From positions 1 through 64,000 of the forward strand of contig JAHDHL010000015.1 in the NCBI GenBank assembly GCA_020631355.1: 64,000 nucleotides of DNA, in the 5' to 3' direction. Both the position numbers and the translations under genes were made by a program. The notes under the pieces were generated by a model. It did not search any database and had not been told where the DNA came from. It saw only the letters and a program-made list of their open reading frames with translations. Below are positions 35,960-44,816 of this stretch, piece by piece; position 1 is the stretch's first letter; every line of letters starts with the position of its first letter. Origin of the DNA: Saprospiraceae bacterium. Lineage in GTDB: Bacteria; Bacteroidota; Bacteroidia; Chitinophagales; Saprospiraceae.

Positions 35960-37576
35960 TTATTGATTTTGTATTACATCCACTTCAATGGTTTTATCCT
36001 GATTGGCCAGTTGCCAGATGGTATGGAAAATCAATCGTCCGACCTTGGCTGTTTTTTCGAAGTCAATCTTATCTGAGGTATCACTTGTCCGATGATAATC
36101 ATCATGGACTCCACTGAAATAGAAGATAGCCGGAATGCCCTTTTCCGCAAAATTATAATGATCGGATCTGTAATAATATCTATTAGGATCATCTTCCTCA
36201 TTGAATGTATAATCCAACTCCAAATTCACGAATTGCTCATTCATTGCCTCATTGATATCGTGTAATTCCGTACTCAGTCTATCCGCACCGATGACATAGA
36301 TATAATTGGGATTCCCCTCATGGTCCTTATCCACCCGACCAATCATATCCACATTTACATCCACGATTGTCTTATCCAATGGATATACCGGAAATTTCAC
36401 ATAATATTCGGAGCCTAAGAGTCCTTTTTCCTCACCCGACACCAATAGGAACAGAATGCTCCGTCTTGGTCCTATACCATCATTAGCAGCAGCCTTGAAA
36501 GCTTCTGCTATATCCAAGACGGTACTCGTACCTGAACCATTGTCATCCGCCCCATTATATATATCATCCCCTCGCTTGCCCAAATGATCATAATGGGCAG
36601 ATACCACAAGGATTTCGTCCTTGAGTTCGGGGTCTCTCCCCTCAATCATTCCCAATACATTCTCACCCTTGAGGACTTTTTCTTCCTTGAGCATCATCAG
36701 TGCCACATCGGCTTGTAGCATCAAGTGATACGGACGACCTGTTTTTTTGATTTTATTCCTTGTCTTGATAAACTTCTTGTACAGTTTCTTACCAATGATT
36801 TCCTTGGCTATATCCTTTGAAACATAAATGGAATGGGCATAATTATCTGACATACCTTCTTCCATTCCCATGCTCATCTGGCCACTGAGTAGTCGGTCCC
36901 TATACCTGCTGACCCTTTCGTTCACATTAGATTCGATGAATATCACAGCCTTAACGCCTTTGCGCTTTGCCGTTTCTAGTTTTTTCCTCCAATCCAAGGC
37001 CCAATCCGAATATTCCATCTTTCCGGTGATGTAGGAGATGGAGTCCATATTCAATGGTTCACCCTGATAGACCATGATGACCTTACCCTTGACATCCACA
37101 TCCTTATAATCACTGTATTTCTCATCATCTATCCCATAGCCTAGGAATAGTACCTCGTCGGCCTTGATGGTATCAGTAGACGAATTGGATGATGCAAATG
37201 CATAATAATCCCACATGAAACGATACCGTTCCTCATTGACACTTAATGAAAGGTCAATCCAGCGATTCTGTGCAAAGGAGAGTGGCTGGAAATAAGTTCC
37301 GTTGGGTGTGGTACCCAAACCGATATTCTTGAAATGACCGGCTATATATTCAGCGGCCAAACGCTGTCCGGGTTGTCCGGTTTCCCTTCCTTCCATCTCA
37401 TCGCTAGCCAGTATATCCAAATGTTGCCTGATATCCTCACCACGAACCATTTCAGCATATTTTACCGCTGGTATCCTATCATTATCTACGGATGGTGCTA
37501 CGGTGGTATCCTGAGCCAAGGAAAAAGAAGCGATACAACAAGTCAGCAATAGCATGACCATTTGACGATGGAACAT
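35960..37576 (-). CDS. M28 family metallopeptidase, exported
   Basis: The 538-residue protein has a signal peptide (about 1-21, ending SLAQ). A protease-associated insert (about 140-300) lies before the M28 catalytic domain (about 300-530). Zinc ligands are visible in SAHYDHLGKRGDDIYNGADD (His and Asp), SGEEKGLLGSEYY (Glu pair), DVNVDMIGR (Asp) and DHYNFAEKGIPAIFYF (His). Such enzymes are aminopeptidases or carboxypeptidases that degrade peptides outside the inner membrane. Length is normal for PA-domain M28 proteins. Confidence 0.9.
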   Translation of the reverse strand: MFHRQMVMLLLTCCIASFSLAQDTTVAPSVDNDRIPAVKYAEMVRGEDIRQHLDILASDEMEGRETGQPGQRLAAEYIAGHFKNIGLGTTPNGTYFQPLSFAQNRWIDLSLSVNEERYRFMWDYYAFASSNSSTDTIKADEVLFLGYGIDDEKYSDYKDVDVKGKVIMVYQGEPLNMDSISYITGKMEYSDWALDWRKKLETAKRKGVKAVIFIESNVNERVSRYRDRLLSGQMSMGMEEGMSDNYAHSIYVSKDIAKEIIGKKLYKKFIKTRNKIKKTGRPYHLMLQADVALMMLKEEKVLKGENVLGMIEGRDPELKDEILVVSAHYDHLGKRGDDIYNGADDNGSGTSTVLDIAEAFKAAANDGIGPRRSILFLLVSGEEKGLLGSEYYVKFPVYPLDKTIVDVNVDMIGRVDKDHEGNPNYIYVIGADRLSTELHDINEAMNEQFVNLELDYTFNEEDDPNRYYYRSDHYNFAEKGIPAIFYFSGVHDDYHRTSDTSDKIDFEKTAKVGRLIFHTIWQLANQDKTIEVDVIQNQ

Positions 37577-37603
37577 AAACTTACTTTTTAAATGATGAAT
37601 GCA

Positions 37604-38038
37604 TTAGCAGGAAAGGCCAATCTTATCTACCCTCCTGCCATGGCGACCACCTTCGAATGCAGTAGAAATGAAAGCATCCACCATTTCCAATGCAGTCGTT
37701 TCCTCTACAAAACGTACAGGTATACAAATCATATTGGCGTTGTTATGTAATCTGGCTAATTCTGCCAAATCCTTATTCCAACAAAGTGCCGCCCTGACCT
37801 TACTGTGCTTATTGGCAGTCATGGCTACACCATTTCCACTACCACAAAGAAGAATACCCAATTCGGCTACTCCCTCATCCACCATCATTGCCGTTGGGTG
37901 GGCAAAATCAGGGTAATCCACTGAATCCAGTGAGTGGGTTCCGAAATCAGCAATCTCGATCCCCTTTTCTTCTAATAATTGCTTGATGGCTGCCTTATAT
38001 GGAAACCCTGCGTGGTCACAACCGATTGATATGGTCAT
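37604..38038 (-). CDS. rpiB: Ribose-5-phosphate isomerase B
   Basis: The 144-residue enzyme matches RpiB: MTISIGCDHAGFPYKAAI at the start, LLCGSGNGVAMTANK (catalytic region about 64-79), RAALCWNKDLAELARLHNNANMI (about 84-104), and GGRHGRRVDKI near the end. It interconverts ribose-5-phosphate and ribulose-5-phosphate in the pentose phosphate pathway. The gene lies 27 bases after the start of the M28 peptidase on the same strand, so co-transcription is possible but functional linkage is doubtful. Confidence 0.93.
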   Translation of the reverse strand: MTISIGCDHAGFPYKAAIKQLLEEKGIEIADFGTHSLDSVDYPDFAHPTAMMVDEGVAELGILLCGSGNGVAMTANKHSKVRAALCWNKDLAELARLHNNANMICIPVRFVEETTALEMVDAFISTAFEGGRHGRRVDKIGLSC

Positions 38039-38202
38039 TCTAGAATGGTTTTGATACTAAAGCAATACGATATGTAAATGAATGAATCCATTATTCGTAT
38101 CGTATTCCATATGAAATGATGACAAAAATAAGGAATGCTTATCAAATGGAATAAACCGAACGATATACTTCCACGGCTTTTCGTTATTGGAAGTCATAAA
38201 AG

Positions 38203-38240
38203 AACAAGGGCCAACTGATGTATCAGTTAGCCCTTGTTTT
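38203..38240 (-). terminator. Intrinsic terminator after the GT117 gene
   Basis: Inverted repeat 38203-38219 / 38222-38238 with one mismatch and flanking A/T runs, directly beyond the stop of the DUF2723 gene. Confidence 0.8.
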
Positions 38241-38243
38241 GAT

Positions 38244-41200
38244 TTATTCTCCGTTAGAATTGTTCCTATCCGGATTGTTGTTGGACCTTTGCTGGCCCCC
38301 TTGTAGTTCGTCAGTCGAACGGGCAAGACCTAAAGGAACCATTTGTTCCTCTATTTTCTGGAGTAAATCCATGTCTTTCTCCTTAACGGCCAATCTTTGT
38401 AGTAGAAGTCCGGCATTTCTTGCCGCGCCTCTCATATTGGTAAGGGTCTGACTCAGTTTCACCTTATCATCTGATTGTGAATCCACATATAGGGCAGATT
38501 CAATGGCATTTTGCATCAATATATCAATATGAGGCTTAGCCTTATCATACTTTCCGATATCGGAATACATTTCCAAATAAGGAAGTATGGTCCAATCATA
38601 AGCGAAATTGAAATTAGGGAAAGCCTTGAAATAAGTATCAATCATTTCCTCTGCTTTTTGTTTTTGTCCCAAGTCCACTAATTCCTGAGCTCCCCTTCTG
38701 ATGGCATAATGCATACTCTGTACACTTGGGCCATACTTATCATCCACATACATATCGTATTGGTCGAAGTTACCCCATCTCCATTTCTGGGTTACATTCT
38801 CATGCATCTTCTGAGGATTCGTATAACCATATCCCAATACACCCAAGCCTCTCATATCATCTGCTACCTTAGGAGTCGATACAGGAACCAATCTTAGTGC
38901 TAGTCCCTCCAATTGTAAGTAGGGCTTAAGGCCTAGTAGGTTTTCATCCCTAACGGTAACCGCATAATAAATAGGACGGTCATTCACATTGGATGCAATG
39001 ATATCCAACATGGCCAGATCGCCTTTCATGATTCGCTTGCTTCTAGGAATAGTGAAATTCATTCGGTTCAAAATACTTGACTTCTTATGGTCCGCTACCC
39101 AATTAGAATTCGCAACAGCAGCCGAATCAATATCTATGTATACCTGACGGGTTGGTAAGCAACTTTCCACCTGACCACCACCTCTTAGTTGAAGTTTGTG
39201 GTCTTCCCTCATGTGTCTCACGACATCCTGGATGCTCTTCTTTCCACCACCTCCTGGACAATCCAGGAATTGCGGACGCAACTTACCTCTGATCTTACTA
39301 CTAGGTACAGAGAACTTGATAGGTGCGGAATCATTCACTTTTCTCCTCAACTGGTCAATGTACCAATCCACCTGAATCAAACTTAGGTTCACGACCCTTA
39401 CATCTGTTCTGATTCCCTCGACTTCCTGTGCGTACCATAATGGATAGGTATCATTATCACCATAGGTGAATATGATAGCATCCTTTTCTACGGAATTCAA
39501 GAAATTGGAAGCATAATCCCTAGCACCAAAGTGATTGGCTCTGGAATGGTCATCATAATTCTGTGTAAGCATCAACATTGGAGCAACCAACACCACTGCG
39601 GAAGCAATTCCTGCTGCTGCATTACCTGATATCTTACTCCTTAGGAGTTCAAAGATGGCTGTTACACCCAAACCAATGAAGATACAATAGGTAAAGAATG
39701 AACCTATCAATACATAATCCCTCTCACGGGGCTCATTCGGAGGCTGATTGGAATATATGATAATGGCCAAACCTGTCATGAAGAACAGTGCCAATAGGGC
39801 AAAGGCTTCCTTGGGTCGTTTCCTCAACAAGTAGAACATTCCTATCAATCCGAAGATGAACGGAAGCATATAATACTTATTCGTCGATTGGTCTTCTTTC
39901 ATTTCCGTAGTCAACTGACTGGTATTACCAATCCTCGAACTATCCACGAATGGGATACCCGAAATCCAGTGTCCCTTGGCTGCATCCCAAGAGAAATAAC
40001 CTTGTTGTCCGTTTTGACGACCAGAGAAATTCCACATGAAATATCTCCAGTACATCCATCGGATCTGATAATTGATAAAGAAATCAATATTATCAAAGAA
40101 TGTCAGAGGACGTTCCAGTATCGGCCTTCCATTATCATCCCTACGAGTCCTACCCTGTTCATCCGTCAGATAATTAATACCTAGCCATTGCATGTAGAGT
40201 TCGGCTCTATCGGTGTGTCCCATCCTTGGAAAGAATCGATCCGCTTCATCAGGGAACACGTAAGATAAGTTCTGATCTGTAGCTTCGTATGTACCCAAGT
40301 CTGCCACATAATCATATCTGTCCTCTTCCTTGGAATCAATGGGTTGAGCCTCGAAAGTCGGACCGAAAAGCAATGGTCTCTCACCATATTGCTCACGATT
40401 CAAATATGGCAACAATCTCATGGCATTGCTAGGATTGTTCATATTGATCGGTGTATTCACACCTGCACGAATCACTACCACCCCAATTGTAGAATAAGCT
40501 ACCAATATGGTAGCCACTGCTACCGTAGCGTATTGCAACTCAGGTAATCTCAGTTTTTTGGCATAATATAGACCTGCGTATATCAATCCGATGAATAATA
40601 TCGCCAAAGGTATCAAACCAGTGTGTTGCGGCATTCCTAAGTCATTGACCATTAGGAACTCCAACTTGGTCCATACCGTAGGAACGCCTACGATAATGAA
40701 GTACTGGATGAAAATCATCACCATTACACCGGCCAAACCAGCAGCAGCAACTCCAAAGATGCTATGGTTCTTGAACTTTTTGAAATAGTACAACAGTGCC
40801 ATTGCTGGTATGGTCAATAATGAAAGGAGGTGTACTCCTATGGATAATCCTGCCATGAATAGGGAGAATACAATCCATCTATCATGTTCTTGCTCATCCG
40901 GTAGGCTGTACCATTTGGACATACCCCAAACCAATAGCGTCGTAAACATTGTTGACATGGCATAAACCTCTCCTTCCACAGCTGAAAACCAGATAGAAGA
41001 ACAGAATGCCGTACTCAAACCAGCTACCAAGCCTGTACCGGCCAAGGCAATATTCTGGGCACCATCTGTTTCTCCCTCTCTACCGACCATTGCAATCTTA
41101 CCAAAGATGATGGCAATCCAACAAACGAACATCGCTGCTGTTGCGGTACAGAGTCCTGACATCAGGTTAACGGAATAGGAAATATCCTCTGGATTATTAG

Positions 41201-41411
41201 AAAGGAGGTCAGCTACCATTGTAAACATCCGCCCAATCATCAGGAAGACAGGTGCCCCCGGAGGGTGAACCACTTCCAACTTATAGGCTCCGGTAATGAA
41301 CTCTCCACAATCCCACAATGATCCTGTGGGTTCTGCAGTAAGGGCGAAAATAACGGCAGCGAAACCGAAAACAATCCACCCTGCTATCTTACTCAGTTGT
41401 TTGTATCCCAT
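38244..41411 (-). CDS. DUF2723/glycosyltransferase family 117 membrane protein
   Basis: The 1055-residue protein has an N-terminal half with about 12-14 membrane helices and the DUF2723 signature GSLWDCGEFITGAYKLEVVHP followed by PGAPVFLMIGRMF (about 30-65). The Asp-Cys-Gly-Glu segment corresponds to the first loop of GT-C mannosyltransferases. The C-terminal half is a periplasmic soluble region with FTYGDNDTYPLWYAQEVEGI and late TPR-like helices (about 900-1050). Family members are proposed protein O-glycosylation enzymes, which would act on exported proteins in this phylum. The protein is full length. Confidence 0.88.
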   Translation of the reverse strand: MGYKQLSKIAGWIVFGFAAVIFALTAEPTGSLWDCGEFITGAYKLEVVHPPGAPVFLMIGRMFTMVADLLSNNPEDISYSVNLMSGLCTATAAMFVCWIAIIFGKIAMVGREGETDGAQNIALAGTGLVAGLSTAFCSSIWFSAVEGEVYAMSTMFTTLLVWGMSKWYSLPDEQEHDRWIVFSLFMAGLSIGVHLLSLLTIPAMALLYYFKKFKNHSIFGVAAAGLAGVMVMIFIQYFIIVGVPTVWTKLEFLMVNDLGMPQHTGLIPLAILFIGLIYAGLYYAKKLRLPELQYATVAVATILVAYSTIGVVVIRAGVNTPINMNNPSNAMRLLPYLNREQYGERPLLFGPTFEAQPIDSKEEDRYDYVADLGTYEATDQNLSYVFPDEADRFFPRMGHTDRAELYMQWLGINYLTDEQGRTRRDDNGRPILERPLTFFDNIDFFINYQIRWMYWRYFMWNFSGRQNGQQGYFSWDAAKGHWISGIPFVDSSRIGNTSQLTTEMKEDQSTNKYYMLPFIFGLIGMFYLLRKRPKEAFALLALFFMTGLAIIIYSNQPPNEPRERDYVLIGSFFTYCIFIGLGVTAIFELLRSKISGNAAAGIASAVVLVAPMLMLTQNYDDHSRANHFGARDYASNFLNSVEKDAIIFTYGDNDTYPLWYAQEVEGIRTDVRVVNLSLIQVDWYIDQLRRKVNDSAPIKFSVPSSKIRGKLRPQFLDCPGGGGKKSIQDVVRHMREDHKLQLRGGGQVESCLPTRQVYIDIDSAAVANSNWVADHKKSSILNRMNFTIPRSKRIMKGDLAMLDIIASNVNDRPIYYAVTVRDENLLGLKPYLQLEGLALRLVPVSTPKVADDMRGLGVLGYGYTNPQKMHENVTQKWRWGNFDQYDMYVDDKYGPSVQSMHYAIRRGAQELVDLGQKQKAEEMIDTYFKAFPNFNFAYDWTILPYLEMYSDIGKYDKAKPHIDILMQNAIESALYVDSQSDDKVKLSQTLTNMRGAARNAGLLLQRLAVKEKDMDLLQKIEEQMVPLGLARSTDELQGGQQRSNNNPDRNNSNGE

Positions 41412-41757
41412 TTATCTTATTTTGATCAGCACCGCTCTGTTAGACAGGAGTCGGTATTTGGGGCAAAAATAATAAAATCACATTGCGTTTCATGTAACAG
41501 TACAATGTTATCAGTGCAAAGTATTAGGATTTTTTCCTAATTGTCTCTGATATGTAGGTTAAATAGCGAATTGGAGGGTGTACTGTTGACACAATTTGAC
41601 TTTTTTAGCATGTACTTACAGCTAATAACCAGTCGTTGGGAAAGACCCATGATTCATCTGATAGTTGCATATAACTCCAAAATTGGAGTCTTACAAGCAG
41701 AATTCGGGCTATCCCTATCCCATAATGATATAAAGAAAGTGTTTTTGGGAAACAGAA
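41412..41757. other. Intergenic region between GT117 and panB genes
   Basis: A -7 element for the GT117 gene (41464-41471, minus strand) is the only clear signal in this 346-base stretch. An 85-codon plus-strand frame (41541-41798) runs into panB and looks like noise. I see no terminator hairpin for panB. Confidence 0.5.
41464..41471 (-). promoter_or_regulatory. -7 promoter element TATTTTTG for the GT117 gene
   Basis: Exact TAnnTTTG on the minus strand, 52 bases upstream of the start at 41411. Confidence 0.45.
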
Positions 41758-42576
41758 TTAGTACTGTTCCTTTTCATTGGGAAAGTCCTTGGACTTGACA
41801 TCATCGATATATTGTCCGACTGCTCCCTTGATTTCAGAGAACAAGTCCAGATATCTTCTTAGGAATCTGGGATTGAAATCCTTTGTAATTCCCAAAAGGT
41901 CGTGGGTAACCAATACTTGTCCATCTGCGGAATTCCCTGCGCCTATACCAATGGTAGGAATGGTAAGTTCTGCTGCAACACGCGTAGCGAGTTTAGCAGG
42001 AATCTTTTCGAGAACTATGGCAAAACATCCCAGTTCCTCCAATAGCTTGGCATCACTGATGAGTTTTTCTGCTTCTGCTTCCTCCTTGGCCCTTACGGTG
42101 TAGGTACCGAACTTATAGATGGATTGGGGTGTCAAACCCAAATGTCCCATTACGGGAATACCTGCGGAAAGCACCCTTGAGATGGAATCCGCAATCTCTG
42201 CACCTCCCTCTAACTTGACGGAATGGGCTCCGGATTCTTTCATGATACGGATAGCTGAAGAAAGTGCCTTACGGGAATTACCCTGATAAGAACCAAAAGG
42301 CAAGTCCACTACGACAAGACAACGCTTGATTCCCCTGATGACAGATGATGCATGATAAATCATTTGATCAAGTGTAATAGGAAGGGTCGTTTCGTGTCCG
42401 GCCATAACATTGGAAGCTGAATCACCTACAAGTAATACATCTATACCTGCCTCATCCAAAATTTGTGCGGTAGAAAAATCGTAAGCAGTAAGCATAGCGA
42501 TTTTTTCGCCCTCATTCTTCATCTTCTGAAGGGTATGTGTAGTGATTCTTTTGACTTCTTTCTTCGCAGTAGACAT
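41758..42576 (-). CDS. panB: 3-methyl-2-oxobutanoate hydroxymethyltransferase
   Basis: PanB catalyses the first step of pantothenate synthesis, adding a hydroxymethyl group from methylene-tetrahydrofolate to alpha-ketoisovalerate. Family blocks: [38 protein letters not shown] (metal-binding Asp), [29 protein letters not shown] and PTIGIGAG. I use the ATG at 42576 (272 residues); the longer frame begins at a TTG (42600) inside the promoter. panC and panD are not in the window. Confidence 0.95.
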   Translation of the reverse strand: MSTAKKEVKRITTHTLQKMKNEGEKIAMLTAYDFSTAQILDEAGIDVLLVGDSASNVMAGHETTLPITLDQMIYHASSVIRGIKRCLVVVDLPFGSYQGNSRKALSSAIRIMKESGAHSVKLEGGAEIADSISRVLSAGIPVMGHLGLTPQSIYKFGTYTVRAKEEAEAEKLISDAKLLEELGCFAIVLEKIPAKLATRVAAELTIPTIGIGAGNSADGQVLVTHDLLGITKDFNPRFLRRYLDLFSEIKGAVGQYIDDVKSKDFPNEKEQY

Positions 42577-42597
42577 AATACGATTGATTTGTGAGGC

Positions 42598-42605
42598 CAA
42601 AGATA
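42598..42605 (-). promoter_or_regulatory. -7 promoter element TATCTTTG for panB
   Basis: Exact TAnnTTTG on the minus strand, 21 bases before the ATG at 42576. It overlaps the alternative TTG start and therefore argues against it. Confidence 0.6.
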
Positions 42606-42652
42606 CGCTTATTGTTCAGAGGGTAGATAATTTGTTGAAAAAAATGGATGTA

Positions 42653-43630
42653 TCAATACTTATTGAGGAATTGACGAACGGATGATTTCCATTTCATGGG
42701 TTCAGATATGATTACACCACTATGTCCTGCATTCTCAAAGATGACCAACTCTTTCTTGCCTGAGAGTTCACTATAAATCAAATCCGTTTCGGCACGGGTG
42801 ACCCTTTGGTCTTTGGCACCCCAAAGCAGGAGTGTTGGAACATTGATACTTTGGGCGTATTCGGACGGATTATGCCCGAATGTATTGAAGCCATTCTGTA
42901 CACTACCCCAAAAGAGCAACAAATGACCGAATCCGAAATAGGGTACTCCCATTTCACGGAAACGTCCTTTGGAAGCATCCTGCATGGTAGCGAATGGACA
43001 CTGAGCTATTATCGCCTTGGGCCTAATACCATCCTTGGCAACAGCCCTTAGGGCAATTGCCGCTCCCATTGATGTACCCAATACATAAATATCCCCGCCT
43101 ATTTTCTGATTGGCATAATCAAATACGGTCTTGAGGTCCTTGGACTCCTTATAACCGATGGTACAATGATTCCCCTCGGAATCCCCGGACCCTGAACTAT
43201 CAAACAACAATGCATTATATCCCATATCCCTTATGGCATATCCGTAAGGAAGCATCTTGGACATACAGGATTTATATCCATGAGCAATAATGACCGTACC
43301 AATTGCAGAATCAGGTTCAAGGAGCCAACCGGCAATCTTTCCATTCTCACTAATGAGGCTAATTTCCTCGAATGGGATATTCGGTTTAACCGTGTTTTCC
43401 GGCCTGGGTACATCTATACCCAAGAATAGTGTCTTGATTACTTCCTTTTGGCTCATTCCGGTAGCAGTAGCCTGCCCCGTGGCCCCGGGTTTGAAATTCG
43501 TGAATTTTCGGGCATGCATGTATGCCATGAAATTAACTAATAGAAATAAGAAGAATAAGGTGTATAAGATTCCCTTAATCCATTTCTTTCCTCTGGATTT
43601 TTTAGATTTTAATTTCTCTACGACTTCCAT
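42653..43630 (-). CDS. Alpha/beta hydrolase, membrane-anchored
   Basis: The 325-residue protein has an N-terminal membrane helix (about 18-38) after a Lys-rich start, placing the hydrolase domain outside the cytoplasm. The oxyanion strand is VIIAHGYKSC (about 112-121), the nucleophile elbow GTSMGAAIALRA (Ser about 192), an acid sits in LLWGAKDQRV (Asp about 273), and His in ENAGHSG (about 303). It resembles YqkD/BAAT-like serine hydrolases. The substrate is unknown. Confidence 0.85.
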   Translation of the reverse strand: MEVVEKLKSKKSRGKKWIKGILYTLFFLFLLVNFMAYMHARKFTNFKPGATGQATATGMSQKEVIKTLFLGIDVPRPENTVKPNIPFEEISLISENGKIAGWLLEPDSAIGTVIIAHGYKSCMSKMLPYGYAIRDMGYNALLFDSSGSGDSEGNHCTIGYKESKDLKTVFDYANQKIGGDIYVLGTSMGAAIALRAVAKDGIRPKAIIAQCPFATMQDASKGRFREMGVPYFGFGHLLLFWGSVQNGFNTFGHNPSEYAQSINVPTLLLWGAKDQRVTRAETDLIYSELSGKKELVIFENAGHSGVIISEPMKWKSSVRQFLNKY

Positions 43631-43737
43631 GTTTTAGTTTCCCGTTTTATCCTGACTTATAACATTCAATGGTGGCTAATAGCTAAAAACTAAGCCATTT
43701 GAATTCCATCCTTAATTTATGTTCATAACACCCAAGC

Positions 43738-44589
43738 TTAGTTCACCTTGATTTCAAAGAATTTCTTTTTGAATTGCCAATTATAGAAATAGATGACATC
43801 TCCTTTCTTCAAATCCTTTAGAATATTCTTCTTTGCTGTCTTATTTTTCGTATCACTGTATATGAGGTATTTTTTTCCCTCCTTACCGACTGCCAAATAG
43901 TACTGGTTAAAACCTCCATTATCCTCACCATATGTCAGCCTGATGGGTAAGCCTGCTACCTTTTCATTCAGGAGTTCGGTGACTTCTTCCAAGGAACATT
44001 CTGCCATGGTATATTTGGATGGATCATCCTTTTCCATTTTCCCTTTCAGGGGTTTACCGCCCCACTTTACAGCTACTTTCTTATAGATTGGCAAATCATT
44101 CTCATCATCATACCTGAATCTTACCGGCATGGTAAACTGTACTTTCACTGGCTTGCCCTTAGTCAACCCGGGTGTCCAATTCGGCATTTTTTTGAGCACT
44201 CTTACTGCTTCTGCACCACAACCTCCTCCAGGGTCCTTGATAATGGATTTGTCATTGAATTCAAGGCTTCCGTCTTCATTAATCACAAAACGAACCACAG
44301 CTGTACCCTCTATCTTATTATCCATTGCTTCCTTGGGGTACACCATGTTCTTAGATACAAAATTGATGATATTCTCATCCGAACACTTTCTGACATCCTC
44401 TCTAACTTCCGAATCAGGACAATCACCAAACACAGGCATGACCTCTACAATATTGAATACCTCCCCCTCTATATCATCAGGATTCGTATCTCTTTCCAAG
44501 ATGGACATTGGTGGAACATTCACAATGTTCGCCATGATAAATGGAGTCATTCCAAATGTTATCCCCAACAATAATATAATCCGCTTCAT
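43738..44589 (-). CDS. Exported TonB C-terminal domain protein
   Basis: From the ATG at 44589 (283 residues; upstream in-frame codons lack signal-like sequence), a signal peptide (about 1-19) leads to a TonB-C module (about 70-165). The module has NMVYPKEAMDNKIEGTAVV, DPGGGCGAEAVRVL and PNWTPGLTKGKPVKVQ. A C-terminal domain of about 110 residues ends in LKKGDVIYFYNWQ. The TonB-C module closely parallels that of the BlaR1-like protein 230 bases upstream, so one arose by local duplication. It lacks TonB's own membrane-helix-plus-proline bridge. It probably contacts outer-membrane receptors or its paralogue. Confidence 0.85.
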   Translation of the reverse strand: MKRIILLLGITFGMTPFIMANIVNVPPMSILERDTNPDDIEGEVFNIVEVMPVFGDCPDSEVREDVRKCSDENIINFVSKNMVYPKEAMDNKIEGTAVVRFVINEDGSLEFNDKSIIKDPGGGCGAEAVRVLKKMPNWTPGLTKGKPVKVQFTMPVRFRYDDENDLPIYKKVAVKWGGKPLKGKMEKDDPSKYTMAECSLEEVTELLNEKVAGLPIRLTYGEDNGGFNQYYLAVGKEGKKYLIYSDTKNKTAKKNILKDLKKGDVIYFYNWQFKKKFFEIKVN

Positions 44590-44635
44590 ACTTTCACTTC
44601 GAGTTATTGAATGTAAATCTACTAAAGAACTACTT

Positions 44636-44676
44636 GAAAATAAAATAAGCTGCCACCCGGCACTTGGGTAGCAGCT
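44636..44676 (-). terminator. Probable terminator after the M56-TonB gene
   Basis: Stem 44648-44658 / 44666-44676 with one mismatch; on the minus strand it is followed by the T-rich TTATTTTATTTT. It separates blaR1 from the downstream TonB-domain gene. Confidence 0.6.
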
Positions 44677-44816
44677 GTTTATGCAATAAAGCATCAACCT
44701 TTTCTTTAACTAAGATTGTAATCCTTTTAGTATTTAATCTATTGTTCGGTCTTTATATGGCAGGGAATCTCCCATCCATAAAACCTAAAACAACACATAC
44801 TACAACCATTCATCAT

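Noticed and set aside
41541-41798. 85-codon plus-strand frame with an internal MIHLIVAYNSKIGV, reminiscent of a dihydrofolate reductase start
   Set aside because: Only the first dozen residues resemble DHFR. The rest lacks the LPW and GR(K)T motifs, and the frame runs into panB on the opposite strand.
42577-42600. N-terminal extension of panB from a TTG start
   Set aside because: The TTG overlaps an exact -7 promoter element; the ATG at 42576 gives a normal PanB N-terminus.
44590-44697. 36-residue N-terminal extension of the TonB-domain protein
   Set aside because: The extension contains the upstream hairpin region and no signal-like sequence; the ATG at 44589 starts a proper signal peptide.
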